A program made the translations under genes and the position numbers. This document shows, one piece after another, positions 50,900-58,059 of a stretch of DNA of 64,000 nt. Below the pieces are notes generated by a model. The model had not been told where the DNA came from, ran no database searches, and was given only the letters and a program-made list of their open reading frames with translations. Source of the stretch: Dyella sp. OK004 (lineage in GTDB: Bacteria; Pseudomonadota; Gammaproteobacteria; Xanthomonadales; Rhodanobacteraceae); contig NZ_FOZI01000006.1 in assembly GCF_900114495.1 (NCBI RefSeq), positions 88,369 through 152,368 of the forward strand, in the 5' to 3' direction. Every line of letters starts with the position of its first letter. The first letter of the stretch is position 1.

Positions 50900-50926
50900 A
50901 GAACACCGGGCGGCGAGATGCCGCCC
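50900..50926 (-). terminator. Terminator after the NAD(P)-binding gene
   Basis: GGGCGGC (50908-50914) pairs with GCCGCCC (50920-50926) across a five-base loop; on the minus strand it is followed by GGTGTTCTT. It lies 12 bases after the stop codon at 50938. Confidence 0.65.
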
Positions 50927-50937
50927 AGCATAGGCGC

Positions 50938-51579
50938 TTAGTAAGCAACGGTAATGCGACGATTTGCAGCGTCTTGCTTCTCGATGCGATCAAGCAGGGC
51001 GACGGCGTAGTCGGCGATGGAGATTTTGCTGTTGCCTTCGGCATCGACCAGCAGTTGCTCGCCGCCGACGCGGTAGTGGCCGGTGCGGTCGCCGGGCTGG
51101 ATCATGGCGGCGGGGCTGATGTAGGTCCATTCCACCGGGGACTTGCTGGCGCGGAACACTTCCAGTGCCTTGCCTTGGGCCTCAGCTTCCGGCTTCCACT
51201 CGGCGGGGAAGTGCGGGTCGTCGATGACGCGTTTGCCGGGGGCGACTTCCAGTGTGCCGGCGCCGCCGACCCACAGCAGGCGCTTCACGCCGGCTTTCGG
51301 CAGGTTGTCGAGCAGCACGCTGGCGTTGGCGGGCACGCTGTCGAGGTTGCCGTCGCGACGGGCGGAAAGGCTGGCGACGACGGCGTCGGTGCCGTGCACC
51401 GCGTCGAGCCAGGTGGAAGCGTTGGCGACGTCGCCGGTCACGATCTTGAGCTTGGCGTTCTTCTGCGGCAGGCGGGCCGGGTCGCGCACGATGGCGACCA
51501 CGTCATAGCCGCGCGACAGTGCTTCGTCGAGGATGCCTTGGCCGATGTGGCCGGTAGCGCCGAACAGTGCGATTTTCAT
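50938..51579 (-). CDS. NAD(P)-dependent oxidoreductase, atypical SDR (NmrA-like)
   Basis: A 213-residue single-domain Rossmann protein. The dinucleotide-binding motif is GATGHIGQGILDEA (about 7-20); later VASLSARRDGN, LLWVGGAGTLEV and VEWTYISPAAMIQPGDRTG fit the NAD(P)H-binding/NmrA-like SDR group that often lacks the catalytic Tyr-Lys pair. AGGAG lies six bases before the ATG. It forms a unit with the upstream MBL gene (55 bases apart) opposite a LysR-type regulator. Confidence 0.85.
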   Translation of the reverse strand: MKIALFGATGHIGQGILDEALSRGYDVVAIVRDPARLPQKNAKLKIVTGDVANASTWLDAVHGTDAVVASLSARRDGNLDSVPANASVLLDNLPKAGVKRLLWVGGAGTLEVAPGKRVIDDPHFPAEWKPEAEAQGKALEVFRASKSPVEWTYISPAAMIQPGDRTGHYRVGGEQLLVDAEGNSKISIADYAVALLDRIEKQDAANRRITVAY

Positions 51580-51634
51580 GACGATCTCCTGGGACGAACG
51601 GGTTGGGATGTGTGGGAGTGGGTGATGTCGTGGC

Positions 51635-52528
51635 TCAAGGCCACTTCATCTCGCCCTTGCTGACTTTGGCGCTGAGTTCCAGCGAGGACTTCTCGCCGGC
51701 CTGCGGATAGCGTTTTTCCATCGCGGCGACCAGCGCGGGGGCATCTTTGGCCTTGGCGGCTTCGGCGTCGTAGGCCTTGATGTAGTCGCGGGTGTAGCGC
51801 ACCTGGCTGAGGTCGAACGCGCTGCCGGCCTGGTAGTGGCCGGGTACGACCTTGACCGGCTTCAGTGCATCGATGCGGTCGAGTGTCGCCAGCCACTGCT
51901 TGTGCGATTCCGGTGTCTGCGTATCGGCCATCCACACATGCAGATTGCCGAATACCACCACGCCGCCGACCACCGCCTTGAGCGAAGGAATCCACACGAA
52001 GCTGCGGTCGGGTGTGCGGCCGTCGAGACCGATCACGTCCAGCTTGCGGCCTTCCAGCGTAAGGCTGTTGCCGGGGAGCACTTCGGGCGTCACCGTCGCC
52101 GCAGGCGCATCCTGTTTCAGGATCGGGCCCCAATAGGCGAGTTTGGCTTTCGCAGTTTGCTGGATGTGTTCCACCGTTGGCTGGCTGGCGACGATCTTTG
52201 CGTCGGGGAACGCAGCATGCAGTACGTCGAGGCCGAAGTAATAGTCCGGATCGCCATGGCTGATGTAGATGGTGGCGAGGTGCTTGCCGGAAGCCTTGAT
52301 CTTGTCGACCAGCTTCTGCGCATCGCCGCGGGCGAACTGCGCGTCGATCAGCACGGCATCGTGCTCGCCTTCGACCAGCACCGAGGTGACCGGGAAGATC
52401 GCCTTGTCGCCGGCGTTGTAGACGTCGAGCGTGAGCGGCCGGTTTGGAGCGCATTCCTTCGCCTGCGCCATGCCGGCGATGCCGGCCAGGGTGAGCGAGA
52501 GCAGCAGGGCGGTGCGAAGCGTACGCAT
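51635..52528 (-). CDS. Exported MBL-fold metallohydrolase
   Basis: A 297-residue protein with a signal peptide (about 1-24, cleavage after AQA). The metallo-beta-lactamase fold is evident: VEGEHDAVLIDAQFARGDAQKLVDKI, YISHGDPDYYFGLDVLHAAFPDAKIVAS and VVPGHYQAG. The canonical HxHxDH reads HGDPDY here, keeping one histidine and two aspartates, a variant of this subgroup; activity is uncertain. The true start is ATG 52528; the upstream reading frame runs antisense across the LysR gene. First gene of a pair, with candidate LysR sites in front. Confidence 0.85.
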   Translation of the reverse strand: MRTLRTALLLSLTLAGIAGMAQAKECAPNRPLTLDVYNAGDKAIFPVTSVLVEGEHDAVLIDAQFARGDAQKLVDKIKASGKHLATIYISHGDPDYYFGLDVLHAAFPDAKIVASQPTVEHIQQTAKAKLAYWGPILKQDAPAATVTPEVLPGNSLTLEGRKLDVIGLDGRTPDRSFVWIPSLKAVVGGVVVFGNLHVWMADTQTPESHKQWLATLDRIDALKPVKVVPGHYQAGSAFDLSQVRYTRDYIKAYDAEAAKAKDAPALVAAMEKRYPQAGEKSSLELSAKVSKGEMKWP

Positions 52529-52578
52529 GGAAGACCTCGGTCCAGGGGCTTTGAAGTGGGCATAGCATGCGCTGATCA

Positions 52579-52600
52579 TTGATACGGATATACGTATCAA
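52579..52600. promoter_or_regulatory. Candidate LysR-type operator 1
   Basis: TTGATACG (52579-52586), six-base spacer, CGTATCAA (52593-52600): a perfect 8+8 inverted repeat in the 117-base gap between the MBL gene and the divergent lysR gene. Typical of a recognition-binding site of a LysR regulator. Confidence 0.65.
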
Positions 52601-52605
52601 ATGGG

Positions 52606-52627
52606 AATTCACTGTAAAGTGTGAATT
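52606..52627. promoter_or_regulatory. Candidate LysR-type operator 2
   Basis: AATTCAC (52606-52612), eight-base spacer TGTAAAGT, GTGAATT (52621-52627): a second perfect 7+7 inverted repeat six bases after the first. Could be an activation site or another factor's site. Confidence 0.5.
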
Positions 52628-52645
52628 GACAGTGGAGTTTGCCCC

Positions 52646-53536
52646 ATGGCGCACGAGATCAACCTCAACCGGCTGGCGGTGTTTACGGCCTTGGTACGTG
52701 CGGGTTCCTTCACCGCGGCGGCCGAACAGCTGGGTATGACCAAGGCGATGGTCAGCCAGCATGTGGCGCGGCTGGAGCAGGAGCTTGGTGTGACCTTGCT
52801 GGTGCGCAGTACGCGGCGCATGTCGCTGACTGAGGCTGGCGCCACCTTTCACGCCGACTGTGTGCGCATCCTGGCCGACGCTGAGGCGGCCATTGAGCGC
52901 GTCGGCGAAGGCCACGACATGCCGCGCGGCACGCTGCGACTCACTACCTCGCTCGATTACGGCATCGCGGTGGTTGCGCCCAAACTGGCGAGCTTCATGC
53001 GGCTGTATCCCGCGGTGCAGGTGGATCTGGTGCTCAGCGATCACATCAGCGATGTGATCGCTGAGCGTTTCGATCTCGCGATTCGCGGCGGCTGGCTGCG
53101 CGATTCCACATTGCGCGCCACGCGGCTTGGCGGTTTTCGTCAGCTTCTGGTGGCGTCGCCTGCTTATCTTGCCGAGCAGGGCACGCCGCGCCGGCCGGAA
53201 GATCTCGCCGCACATCGCAGTATTGCCATGTCGGCGCTGCCGGCGCCGCTGCGCTGGACCTTCACCGCACAGGGCGGCACGCGGCGCACCGTGCGCATGC
53301 GCCAGACCGCACAAGCCAACAGCGCCGCCGCGGTGCGTTGTCTGGTGCTGGCGGGCGCCGGTGTGGCTGTGTTGCCGGACTATTTGGTGGAGGAGGACAT
53401 CCGCGCCGGTCACTTGGTCGCTTTGCTGGCGCAGTACCGGCTGCCGGAAGGCGGCATCCATGCGGTGTATCCAGGGCGCAAGGCGCCCGCGAAAGTGCGC
53501 GCTTTCATTGACCACTTGCAAGGTAAGACGCCTTAG
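52646..53536 (+). CDS. LysR-family transcriptional regulator
   Basis: A 296-residue LTTR. The winged HTH at about 3-63 (LNRLAVFTALVRAGSFTAAAEQLGMTKAMVSQHVARLEQELGV) is followed by an effector domain (about 90-296) with RGTLRLTTSLDYGIAVVAPKLASFMRLYPAVQVDLVLSDHISDVI. It is divergent from the MBL gene and probably controls it; the operators lie between. Its ligand is unknown. Confidence 0.92.
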   Translation: MAHEINLNRLAVFTALVRAGSFTAAAEQLGMTKAMVSQHVARLEQELGVTLLVRSTRRMSLTEAGATFHADCVRILADAEAAIERVGEGHDMPRGTLRLTTSLDYGIAVVAPKLASFMRLYPAVQVDLVLSDHISDVIAERFDLAIRGGWLRDSTLRATRLGGFRQLLVASPAYLAEQGTPRRPEDLAAHRSIAMSALPAPLRWTFTAQGGTRRTVRMRQTAQANSAAAVRCLVLAGAGVAVLPDYLVEEDIRAGHLVALLAQYRLPEGGIHAVYPGRKAPAKVRAFIDHLQGKTP

Positions 53537-53589
53537 ATCCTGCGAAAAATCGCTGATCAGGCCCTTGATTGGTGCTCTCCGGGTTGGGT

Positions 53590-53760
53590 TATCGCGACCT
53601 GGCCGCTTATGCAGCGGGCATTCCGCCTCGCTGCCGCGAGCCGGGTCACTTTCTCTTTGCTGGCCCAAAGAGAAAGTAACCAAAGAGAAATGGCCTGAGA
53701 GCAGGCGGTGTGCTCTGTAGATGCGCTTTTTCCAGTGTCAGACGTCTGGAGGATTTCTCT
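53590..53760 (+). repeat. Modular repeat, copy D (alternative upstream module)
   Basis: Begins with CGACCTGGCCGCTTATGCAG and CGGGCATTCCGCCTCGCTGC (a module shared with copy G and, inverted, copy E), not the GTCATTCCGG module. Core ACTTTCTCTTTG (53648-53659), CTGGCC, CAAAGAGAAAGT (53666-53677), third arm, GCCTG-AGAG-CAGGC, tail to about 53760. It lies just past the lysR stop. Confidence 0.85.
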
Positions 53761-53819
53761 GCTTGCTCCCTCTCTCCTCTGGATCCGATTGGCGTCGAGT
53801 CAGAGCTATGCGCGCTTTT

Positions 53820-53942
53820 CTCCTCCCCCTGCTCGCAGGGGGAGGTCGGGAGGGGGTAAGCCCTTGCGACAACCTCTCCCGATACGCTTTCTCAAGTACT
53901 CACCCCTCCCCAACCCTCCCCTGCGAGCAGGGGAGGGGGCAA
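53820..53942. repeat. Two inverted CCCTCCCC-type repeats between copies D and E
   Basis: CTCCCCCTGCTCGCAGGGGGAG (53822-53846) with GGTCGGGAGGGGGTAAGCCCTTGCGA, then in opposite orientation CACCCCTCCCCAACCCTCCCC and TGCGAGCAGGGGAGGGG to 53942. Together with copies D and E this makes a large inverted arrangement of about 520 bases. No ORF is credible here. Confidence 0.75.
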
Positions 53943-53949
53943 GAGCAAA

Positions 53950-54115
53950 CCCGACGTCTGACACTGGGAAAGGCGTAGCTACAAAGCACGTCGCGCTCTT
54001 CCGACCATTTCTCTTTGGTTACTTTCTCTTTGGGTCAGCAAAGAGAAAGTGACTCGGGCGCCGGCAGGCGTCCGAAATGCCCGCTGCATAAGCGGCCAGG
54101 TCGCGACACCCCAAC
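53950..54115 (-). repeat. Modular repeat, copy E (inverted)
   Basis: Minus orientation relative to D: tail GTCTGACACTGGGAAAGGCG (about 53953-53974), then CATTTCTCTTTG, core ACTTTCTCTTTG (54021-54032), loop GGTCAG, CAAAGAGAAAGT (54039-54050), and the CGGGCATTCCG/CGACCTGGCC-type module (to 54115). The GCCTG hairpin is degraded here. It sits before the eamA-like gene stop. Confidence 0.82.
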
Positions 54116-54148
54116 GATTGTCGCGAACACAAAGAACAACCCTCAGCA

Positions 54149-55078
54149 CTACTCCACGACGCTGTGGCTTTCCGCGGTACCGAGCAGTTCGGTCTGCGTG
54201 GGCTCCTCACGCTTGCGATGGAGCAGCGGATGCATGAACACGGCCGCCAGGATGATGGCCACGCCGATATAGAACTTCCCGTTCAACTCATGCTGTTCGC
54301 CGAGCATCAGGATCGCCAGCACGATGGCGTACACCGGCTCCAGGTTGGTCACCATCTGCGTGCCGAACGCGCTCATGTGGCGCAGGGCTACCAGCGCCAG
54401 CGCGAACGGCAGCAGAGTACAGCCGAAGGAAAGCAGCAACAGCAACGAGGCATCGTGCAGGCTCGGGATCACGAACGCCGGGCCGACATGCGGCAGCAGC
54501 GGTGCGAGCAGGGTAAGGAAGATCGTGCCAGTGCCCAGTTCGATACACGTCACCGTGAGCGGATCGGCATGTTCCACGAAGCGCTTGTTGAGCGAGCCGA
54601 ACAACGCGACCAGCAACGCGGACACCGTGCCCACCGCAATACCGAGCCGCATGTCGCTCGGCACACCGCCGACAACCATCGCTACACCCGGTACCACGGC
54701 CACGCCGATCAACAACTCGCGCGGATCGAACTTGCGCCGTGCGATCCACGGCTCCACCAGGGCGAGGAACACTGGCCCAAGCGCGATACACGTCGCCGCC
54801 ACCGAAGCATTCGCCAGCTTGATCGCAGCGTAGAAGGTCAGCCAGTGCAGCGACACCAGCGCGCCGATGCCCGCATACGCCCAGCGCAGCCGCGCGGACA
54901 TGGCCTTCAGTTCGCGCCACACCTTGGGCACCAGCAGCAGGGCCGATGCCACCAGCAGCATGCGCCACCACACCAGCGGCAGGGCCGGCAGCGTGATCAG
55001 CTTGCCGAGGATGGCGGTGAAGCCCCACAGCATGACGCAGAAGTGAATCTGCAGGCGGGCCTTGGTAACGGCTTGCAT
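54149..55078 (-). CDS. EamA/DMT-family transporter
   Basis: A 309-residue inner-membrane protein with ten hydrophobic helices in two EamA repeats. Segments: LQIHFCVMLWGFTAILGKLITLPALPLVWWRMLL at the N-terminus, the second repeat opening around LGIAVGTVSALLVALFGSLNKRF, and HMSAFGTQMVTNLEPVYAIVLAILMLGE near the end. The drug/metabolite transporter superfamily exports amino acids, nucleosides or drugs; the cargo here is unknown. It is flanked by repeat copy E and a REP hairpin. Confidence 0.88.
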   Translation of the reverse strand: MQAVTKARLQIHFCVMLWGFTAILGKLITLPALPLVWWRMLLVASALLLVPKVWRELKAMSARLRWAYAGIGALVSLHWLTFYAAIKLANASVAATCIALGPVFLALVEPWIARRKFDPRELLIGVAVVPGVAMVVGGVPSDMRLGIAVGTVSALLVALFGSLNKRFVEHADPLTVTCIELGTGTIFLTLLAPLLPHVGPAFVIPSLHDASLLLLLSFGCTLLPFALALVALRHMSAFGTQMVTNLEPVYAIVLAILMLGEQHELNGKFYIGVAIILAAVFMHPLLHRKREEPTQTELLGTAESHSVVE

Positions 55079-55139
55079 GGGGAGCGTTCGCGCAAAGATG
55101 GCCTGACATTCTAGCCGGGCCCATGCCCCCGCGCCGTGC

Positions 55140-55172
55140 CATGTAGGAGCGCACAGGGTGCGCTCCTACATG
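55140..55172. repeat. REP-like perfect hairpin, second copy
   Basis: CATGTAGGAGCGCAC (55140-55154), loop AGG, GTGCGCTCCTACATG (55158-55172): a perfect 15-bp stem, extending the GTAGGAGCGCAC unit also seen at 45294. It lies between the eamA start and the padR stop. Confidence 0.78.
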
Positions 55173-55194
55173 TCTCTGTCACGCCGGTGGGGCG

Positions 55195-55878
55195 TCACTC
55201 TTTATGGCGAGGACCCGCAGCAATCTCTGCCGCAGCCTTTTCAAGGATCGCCGCGATGCGCTGGGTTTCTTCCTTGCTCCACTCCGCGCCGCGCATCAGC
55301 AGGGCGTGCTTGATCGCATGCATGGTGTGGCGTATCGCCATCGGCAAAGCCATCTTGGCCGCCATGCGCGCGCTCTGCTCGGTGCGGCTCATCACGGCGT
55401 TGACCGCCTCCCGGTTTTCCTCGAGAAAGGCGCTGCCGGCTGCGGTGATCGCGTAGAGCTTGCGGCCGCCCTGTTCGTTTTCGACCTGGGCGTAGCCCAG
55501 CTCTTCCAGCATGGTCAGGGTGGGGTAGATCGCGCCGGGGCTGGGCGAGTAGTTGCCATGGAACATCTCCTCGATAGTGCGGATCAGTTCGTAGCCATGG
55601 CGCGGCTGCTGTTCGATCAGCGCCAGCAGTAGTAGCTTGAGGTCGCCGTGGCCGAACATGCGACCGCCGCCGCGCCGCCCGCCACCGCGCAAGCCGCTCC
55701 AGTCAGCGAAGAAATCTCCGCCACGAGGGCCGCCGAAATGGCCGCGCCCGGCATGGCGTGGTTCGTGGTCGCCCTCGTCGCCATCAAACGGGTCGTCATG
55801 CCTGAAGGGATGGGGACCATGGCCATGGCCGTGCCAACCCTGCCGCATGGCCCGGAAAAAGAAATGATGTCTATGCAT
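55195..55878 (-). CDS. PadR-family regulator with His/Gly-rich N-terminus
   Basis: A 227-residue regulator from ATG 55878. Residues 1-73 are His/Gly/Arg-rich (HRHHFFF, WHGHGHGPHP, GGGRRGGGRMFGHGD) and likely bind metal or are disordered; the PadR winged helix (about 75-150) reads LLLALIEQQPRHGYELIRTIEEMFHGNYSPSPGAIYPTLTMLEELGYAQVENEQGGRKLYAIT; a helical C-terminal dimerisation domain follows. Two CGATATATCG sites lie just upstream, in the gap to a divergent ABC exporter. This is the classic setting for a PadR repressor of its neighbouring exporter. Confidence 0.9.
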   Translation of the reverse strand: MHRHHFFFRAMRQGWHGHGHGPHPFRHDDPFDGDEGDHEPRHAGRGHFGGPRGGDFFADWSGLRGGGRRGGGRMFGHGDLKLLLLALIEQQPRHGYELIRTIEEMFHGNYSPSPGAIYPTLTMLEELGYAQVENEQGGRKLYAITAAGSAFLEENREAVNAVMSRTEQSARMAAKMALPMAIRHTMHAIKHALLMRGAEWSKEETQRIAAILEKAAAEIAAGPRHKE

Positions 55879-55889
55879 TTGCGTAACTC

Positions 55890-55924
55890 CGATATATCGT
55901 AAGTACGGATTTGACGATATATCG
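55890..55924. promoter_or_regulatory. Twin PadR operators, CGATATATCGTAAG
   Basis: CGATATATCG at 55890-55899 and again at 55915-55924, each followed by TAAG, centre-to-centre 25 bases, between padR (starting 55878 leftwards) and the ABC gene (starting 56027 rightwards). Perfect 10-bp palindromes repeated directly are a strong operator signature for autorepression and control of the exporter. Confidence 0.8.
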
Positions 55925-56026
55925 TAAGAATATCTTTTGACAAGTGCCCGTTGCGGGGCGCCCGAATCCTTCCTCTGCAAGCATGGGGAGGAGAACAATG
56001 CACCGCTCAAGGAAGGACCCCACCCG

Positions 56027-57916
56027 ATGTCGCGTGAAAACCGCATGGGCGGCGGCAGTAGCCGCCGCGCCGAGTCACCGCCCAAACAAAGCCTGCGCGA
56101 GCGCTTCGTCGCCATGCGCAACCTGCCGCCGTTCCTACGCGGGGTGTGGCAGACCAGTCCGTTCCTGAGCGTCTGCACCGTGGTGCTGCGGCTGCTGCGC
56201 GCGTTGCTGCCGGTGGCGACGCTGTATGTCGGCAAGCTGATCATCGATGAGGTGACTCACCTTATTCGCGCCGGCGTATTTCATGGCGACCTCTCCGCAT
56301 GGTGGGACAGCGGCGATCTGAACCGGCTGGGCGGGCTGTTGTTGCTGGAGTTCGCGCTGGCGGTGGGCGCGGACGTCCTCGGCCGCATAGTGGCGCTGAT
56401 CGACTCGCTGCTGTCGGAGCTTTACGCCAACACCACCAGCGTGCAGCTGATGGAGCACGCAGCTTCGCTCGACTTGGAAGATTTCGAGGATGCCGATCTG
56501 CAGGATCGGCTCGACCGCGCACGCCGCCAGGTAGCCGGACGCAGTTCGCTACTGTCGCAACTGCTGGGGCAGGCGCAGGACATCGTCACCATCATCAGCT
56601 TCGCCGTGGGCTTGGCGGTGTATGCGCCGTGGCTGATCGTGTTGCTGCTAGTCGCGCTGGTGCCGGTGTTTATCGGCGAGCTGCATTTCAATGCGCAGAG
56701 CTACGCGGTGAATTATCAGTGGACGCCGGAGCGCCGCGAGTTGGACTACCTGCGCATGATCGGCGCCAGCGCCACCACCGCCAAGGAAGTGAAGAGCTTC
56801 GGCCTCAACCGCTTCCTGATCGATCGCTATCGCGTGCTGTCGAAATCGATCTACCACGCCAACCGCGCTATCGCCTTGCGCCGGGCCGGCTGGGGCGGGT
56901 TGTTCACCACCATCGGCACCATCGGCTACTACGCCGCCTACGCAATCATCGCGTTCCGCACGGTGCAGGGGCATTTCAGCATTGGCGACCTTACCTTTCT
57001 GTCGGCCTCGTTCCGCCGCCTGCGCACCTTGCTGGAAGGCCTGCTGGTGGGCTTCTCACAGGTCGCGGGGCAGGCGCTGTATCTCGATGACCTGTTCTCG
57101 TTCTTCCTGATCAAACCAGAGATATTTACGCCCGAGCATCCGCGTCCGTTCCCGCATCCGATCCGCGAAGGTTTCGTGTTCGAGAACGTGGGCTTTCGCT
57201 ATCCGGATGCGGAGCGCTGGGCGGTGCGGCATCTGAATTTCCATTTGCGCGCGGGCGAAGTGCTGGCCCTGGTGGGTGAGAACGGTGCCGGCAAGACCAC
57301 CCTGGTCAAGCTGCTGTCACGGCTGTACGACCCCGACGAAGGCCGCATCCTGCTCGACGGCCATCCGCTGGCAGAATACGACCTGCAGGAGCTGCGCGCG
57401 AACATCGGCGTGATCTTCCAGGACTTTGTGCGCTATTACCTCAGCGCGGCGGACAACATCGCAGTGGGCCGCATCGAGGCGCGCGAAGATCATCCACGCA
57501 TCCAAGCCTCGGCCCGCCGCAGCATGGCGAATGAAGTGATCGACCGCCTGCCGAAGGGGTATCAACAGATGCTCGGCAAGCTGTTCAAGGGCGGCGTGGA
57601 TCTGTCGGGCGGCGAATGGCAGAAGATCGCCATCGCGCGTGCCTATATGCGCGATGCCCAGCTGCTGATTCTCGACGAGCCTACCGCCGCGCTGGATGCG
57701 CGCTCGGAGTACGAGGTGTTCCAGCGCTTCAAGGAGCTATCGCACGGCAAGACCGCGGTGATCATCTCGCACCGCTTCTCCACCGTGCGTATGGCCGACC
57801 GCATCATCGTGCTCGATCAGGGGCGGATCGAAGAAGTTGGCAGCCATCAGGAACTGATCGAGAAGAGCGGGCACTACGCGGAGCTGTTCGAGTTGCAGGC
57901 GGCGGGATATCGCTGA
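56027..57916 (+). CDS. ABC transporter, fused permease-ATPase
   Basis: A 629-residue half-transporter: six-helix permease (about 45-345) and nucleotide-binding domain (about 380-625) with Walker A GENGAGKTTLV, Q-loop VIFQDFVRYYLSA, signature LSGGEWQKIAIARA, Walker B LLILDEPTAALDA and H-loop IISHRFSTV. It would homodimerise in the inner membrane. ATG 56027 has GGAAGGA about ten bases upstream; the earlier in-frame ATG at 55937 overlaps the operator region. Divergent PadR and the operators suggest drug-induced export. Confidence 0.93.
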   Translation: MSRENRMGGGSSRRAESPPKQSLRERFVAMRNLPPFLRGVWQTSPFLSVCTVVLRLLRALLPVATLYVGKLIIDEVTHLIRAGVFHGDLSAWWDSGDLNRLGGLLLLEFALAVGADVLGRIVALIDSLLSELYANTTSVQLMEHAASLDLEDFEDADLQDRLDRARRQVAGRSSLLSQLLGQAQDIVTIISFAVGLAVYAPWLIVLLLVALVPVFIGELHFNAQSYAVNYQWTPERRELDYLRMIGASATTAKEVKSFGLNRFLIDRYRVLSKSIYHANRAIALRRAGWGGLFTTIGTIGYYAAYAIIAFRTVQGHFSIGDLTFLSASFRRLRTLLEGLLVGFSQVAGQALYLDDLFSFFLIKPEIFTPEHPRPFPHPIREGFVFENVGFRYPDAERWAVRHLNFHLRAGEVLALVGENGAGKTTLVKLLSRLYDPDEGRILLDGHPLAEYDLQELRANIGVIFQDFVRYYLSAADNIAVGRIEAREDHPRIQASARRSMANEVIDRLPKGYQQMLGKLFKGGVDLSGGEWQKIAIARAYMRDAQLLILDEPTAALDARSEYEVFQRFKELSHGKTAVIISHRFSTVRMADRIIVLDQGRIEEVGSHQELIEKSGHYAELFELQAAGYR

Positions 57917-57936
57917 GGGGCTTGACCCCACCCCAG

Positions 57937-57970
57937 CCCTCCCCTGCTTCACGCAGGGGAGGGAGTTTTT
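57937..57970 (+). terminator. Terminator after the ABC exporter
   Basis: CCCTCCCCTGC (57937-57947) with GCAGGGGAGGG (57953-57963), five-base loop, then AGTTTTT. The hairpin is the CCCTCCCC-type repeat acting as a terminator 20 bases after the stop; the repeat continues to about 58045 with a second, AGGTTGGGAGGGGGTAAACCC part. Confidence 0.75.
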
Positions 57971-58059
57971 GCTCCTCTCCCTGCTTGCGACGCGAAGCTA
58001 GTCCCGTGGGACAGGGGGAGGTTGGGAGGGGGTAAACCCTTGCGATACGGCCTCAATAC

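Noticed and set aside
52529..53683. N-terminal extension of the MBL gene across the LysR gene
   Set aside because: The extension is antisense to a clear LysR gene and includes repeat copy D; the MBL signal peptide sets the start at 52528.
53950..54115. CRISPR-like interpretation of the repeated ACTTTCTCTTTG arms
   Set aside because: Arms are not regularly spaced by unique spacers; they form hairpins inside a dispersed repeat.
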